From positions 1 to 27,565 of IMG/VR virus record IMGVR_UViG_3300018892_000011: 27,565 nt of DNA, one strand, 5' to 3'. Shown piece by piece: positions 27,518-27,565 of this stretch. The translations under genes and the position numbers were made by a program. The first letter of the stretch is position 1; every line of letters starts with the position of its first letter. This stretch comes from a virus. The notes below the pieces were generated by a model that had not been told where the DNA came from, searched no databases, and saw nothing but the letters and a program-made list of their open reading frames with translations.

Positions 27518-27565
27518 AGCTTTTATTTCGTAGCGCTTAACATCTTTTAAAGTATTTTTTCTACC
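27509..27565 (-). CDS. C-terminus of a minus-strand gene, cut by the window edge
   Basis: The minus strand is open from the window end to TAG at 27511-27509, giving 18 residues rich in Lys (GRKNTLKDVKRYEIKAKK). It is short, so chance is possible. The convergent position facing the HU gene with a shared terminator hairpin, and the Lys-rich style of its neighbours, support it. Confidence 0.4.
   Translation of the reverse strand, partial: GRKNTLKDVKRYEIKAKK

Noticed and set aside
1-27565. tRNA genes
   Set aside because: No cloverleaf with a recognisable TTCGA-type arm and acceptor stem was seen by eye; a tRNA scan would be decisive.

Overview
The window is an AT-rich stretch (about one third GC by eye) of a tailed double-stranded DNA phage or prophage. 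It covers most of the head-assembly module and part of the connector, tail and adhesin region. The phage assignment rests on a MuF/SPP1 gp7-like minor head protein, a Mu-I-like head maturation protease, an acidic scaffold candidate, a lambda gpE-family major capsid protein, connector-like proteins and adhesin-like tail proteins, all on the minus strand in a normal late-gene order. The host cannot be fixed from sequence. A cyanobacterial host is plausible (AP2-bearing GIY-YIG endonuclease, cyanobacteria-like small hypothetical proteins) but this is inference.

Layout, read right to left along the minus strand. 26986-20490 holds the minor head protein, a large two-unit Gly/Ala-rich basic protein, a small leader-bearing protein and a leader-bearing alpha/beta-hydrolase-like protein, joined by 4 to 11 bp overlaps. 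19937-14764 holds the protease, two small basic Gly/Ala-rich proteins, the scaffold, a decoration-like protein and the major capsid protein, ending at a strong terminator. 14659-13586 is a GIY-YIG/AP2 homing endonuclease with its own promoter and terminator. 13498-10899 holds three leader-bearing proteins, one of them ADP-ribosyltransferase-like. 10830-7908 holds a repeat-rich tail protein, discoidin-like and CBM4/9-like adhesins and a Pro/Glu-rich protein. 7861-3309 holds an HNH protein, two more leader-bearing proteins, an adaptor-like protein, a tail-terminator candidate and a tail-tube candidate. 3197-2091 is a LAGLIDADG homing endonuclease split by an in-frame amber codon.

Plus-strand islands interrupt this block: a partial Lys-rich gene and a 147-residue gene at the left edge, a ClpP-like remnant with two small genes (12371-13139), a Cro/CI-like regulator with a broken macro-domain gene (20011-20484), and an HU/IHF-like gene at the right edge.

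The most interesting content is a family of at least eight proteins that begin with a conserved leader (M-x-x-[LY]-F-I-S-D...) running into [FA/FS]-R-[KRP]-x-G-S-K-[DN]-K-x-[KP]-R, an AT-hook-like basic patch usually followed by Gly/Ala-rich hydrophobic segments. The same Phe-Ala/Ser junction recurs in the protease, scaffold, minor head and capsid proteins, as expected of a head-protease processing site. I propose that these are packaged, protease-trimmed internal head proteins, analogous to the T4 internal proteins and Alt. Two members carry enzyme-like domains (alpha/beta-hydrolase, ADP-ribosyltransferase). A second striking feature is a dispersed short repeat, core AGTCCGAAAtAAtAaGGG, with about 18 copies on both strands, in intergenic and coding sequence, read in several frames; two inverted copies form the hairpin after the HU gene. 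No tRNA, rRNA or CRISPR array was seen.
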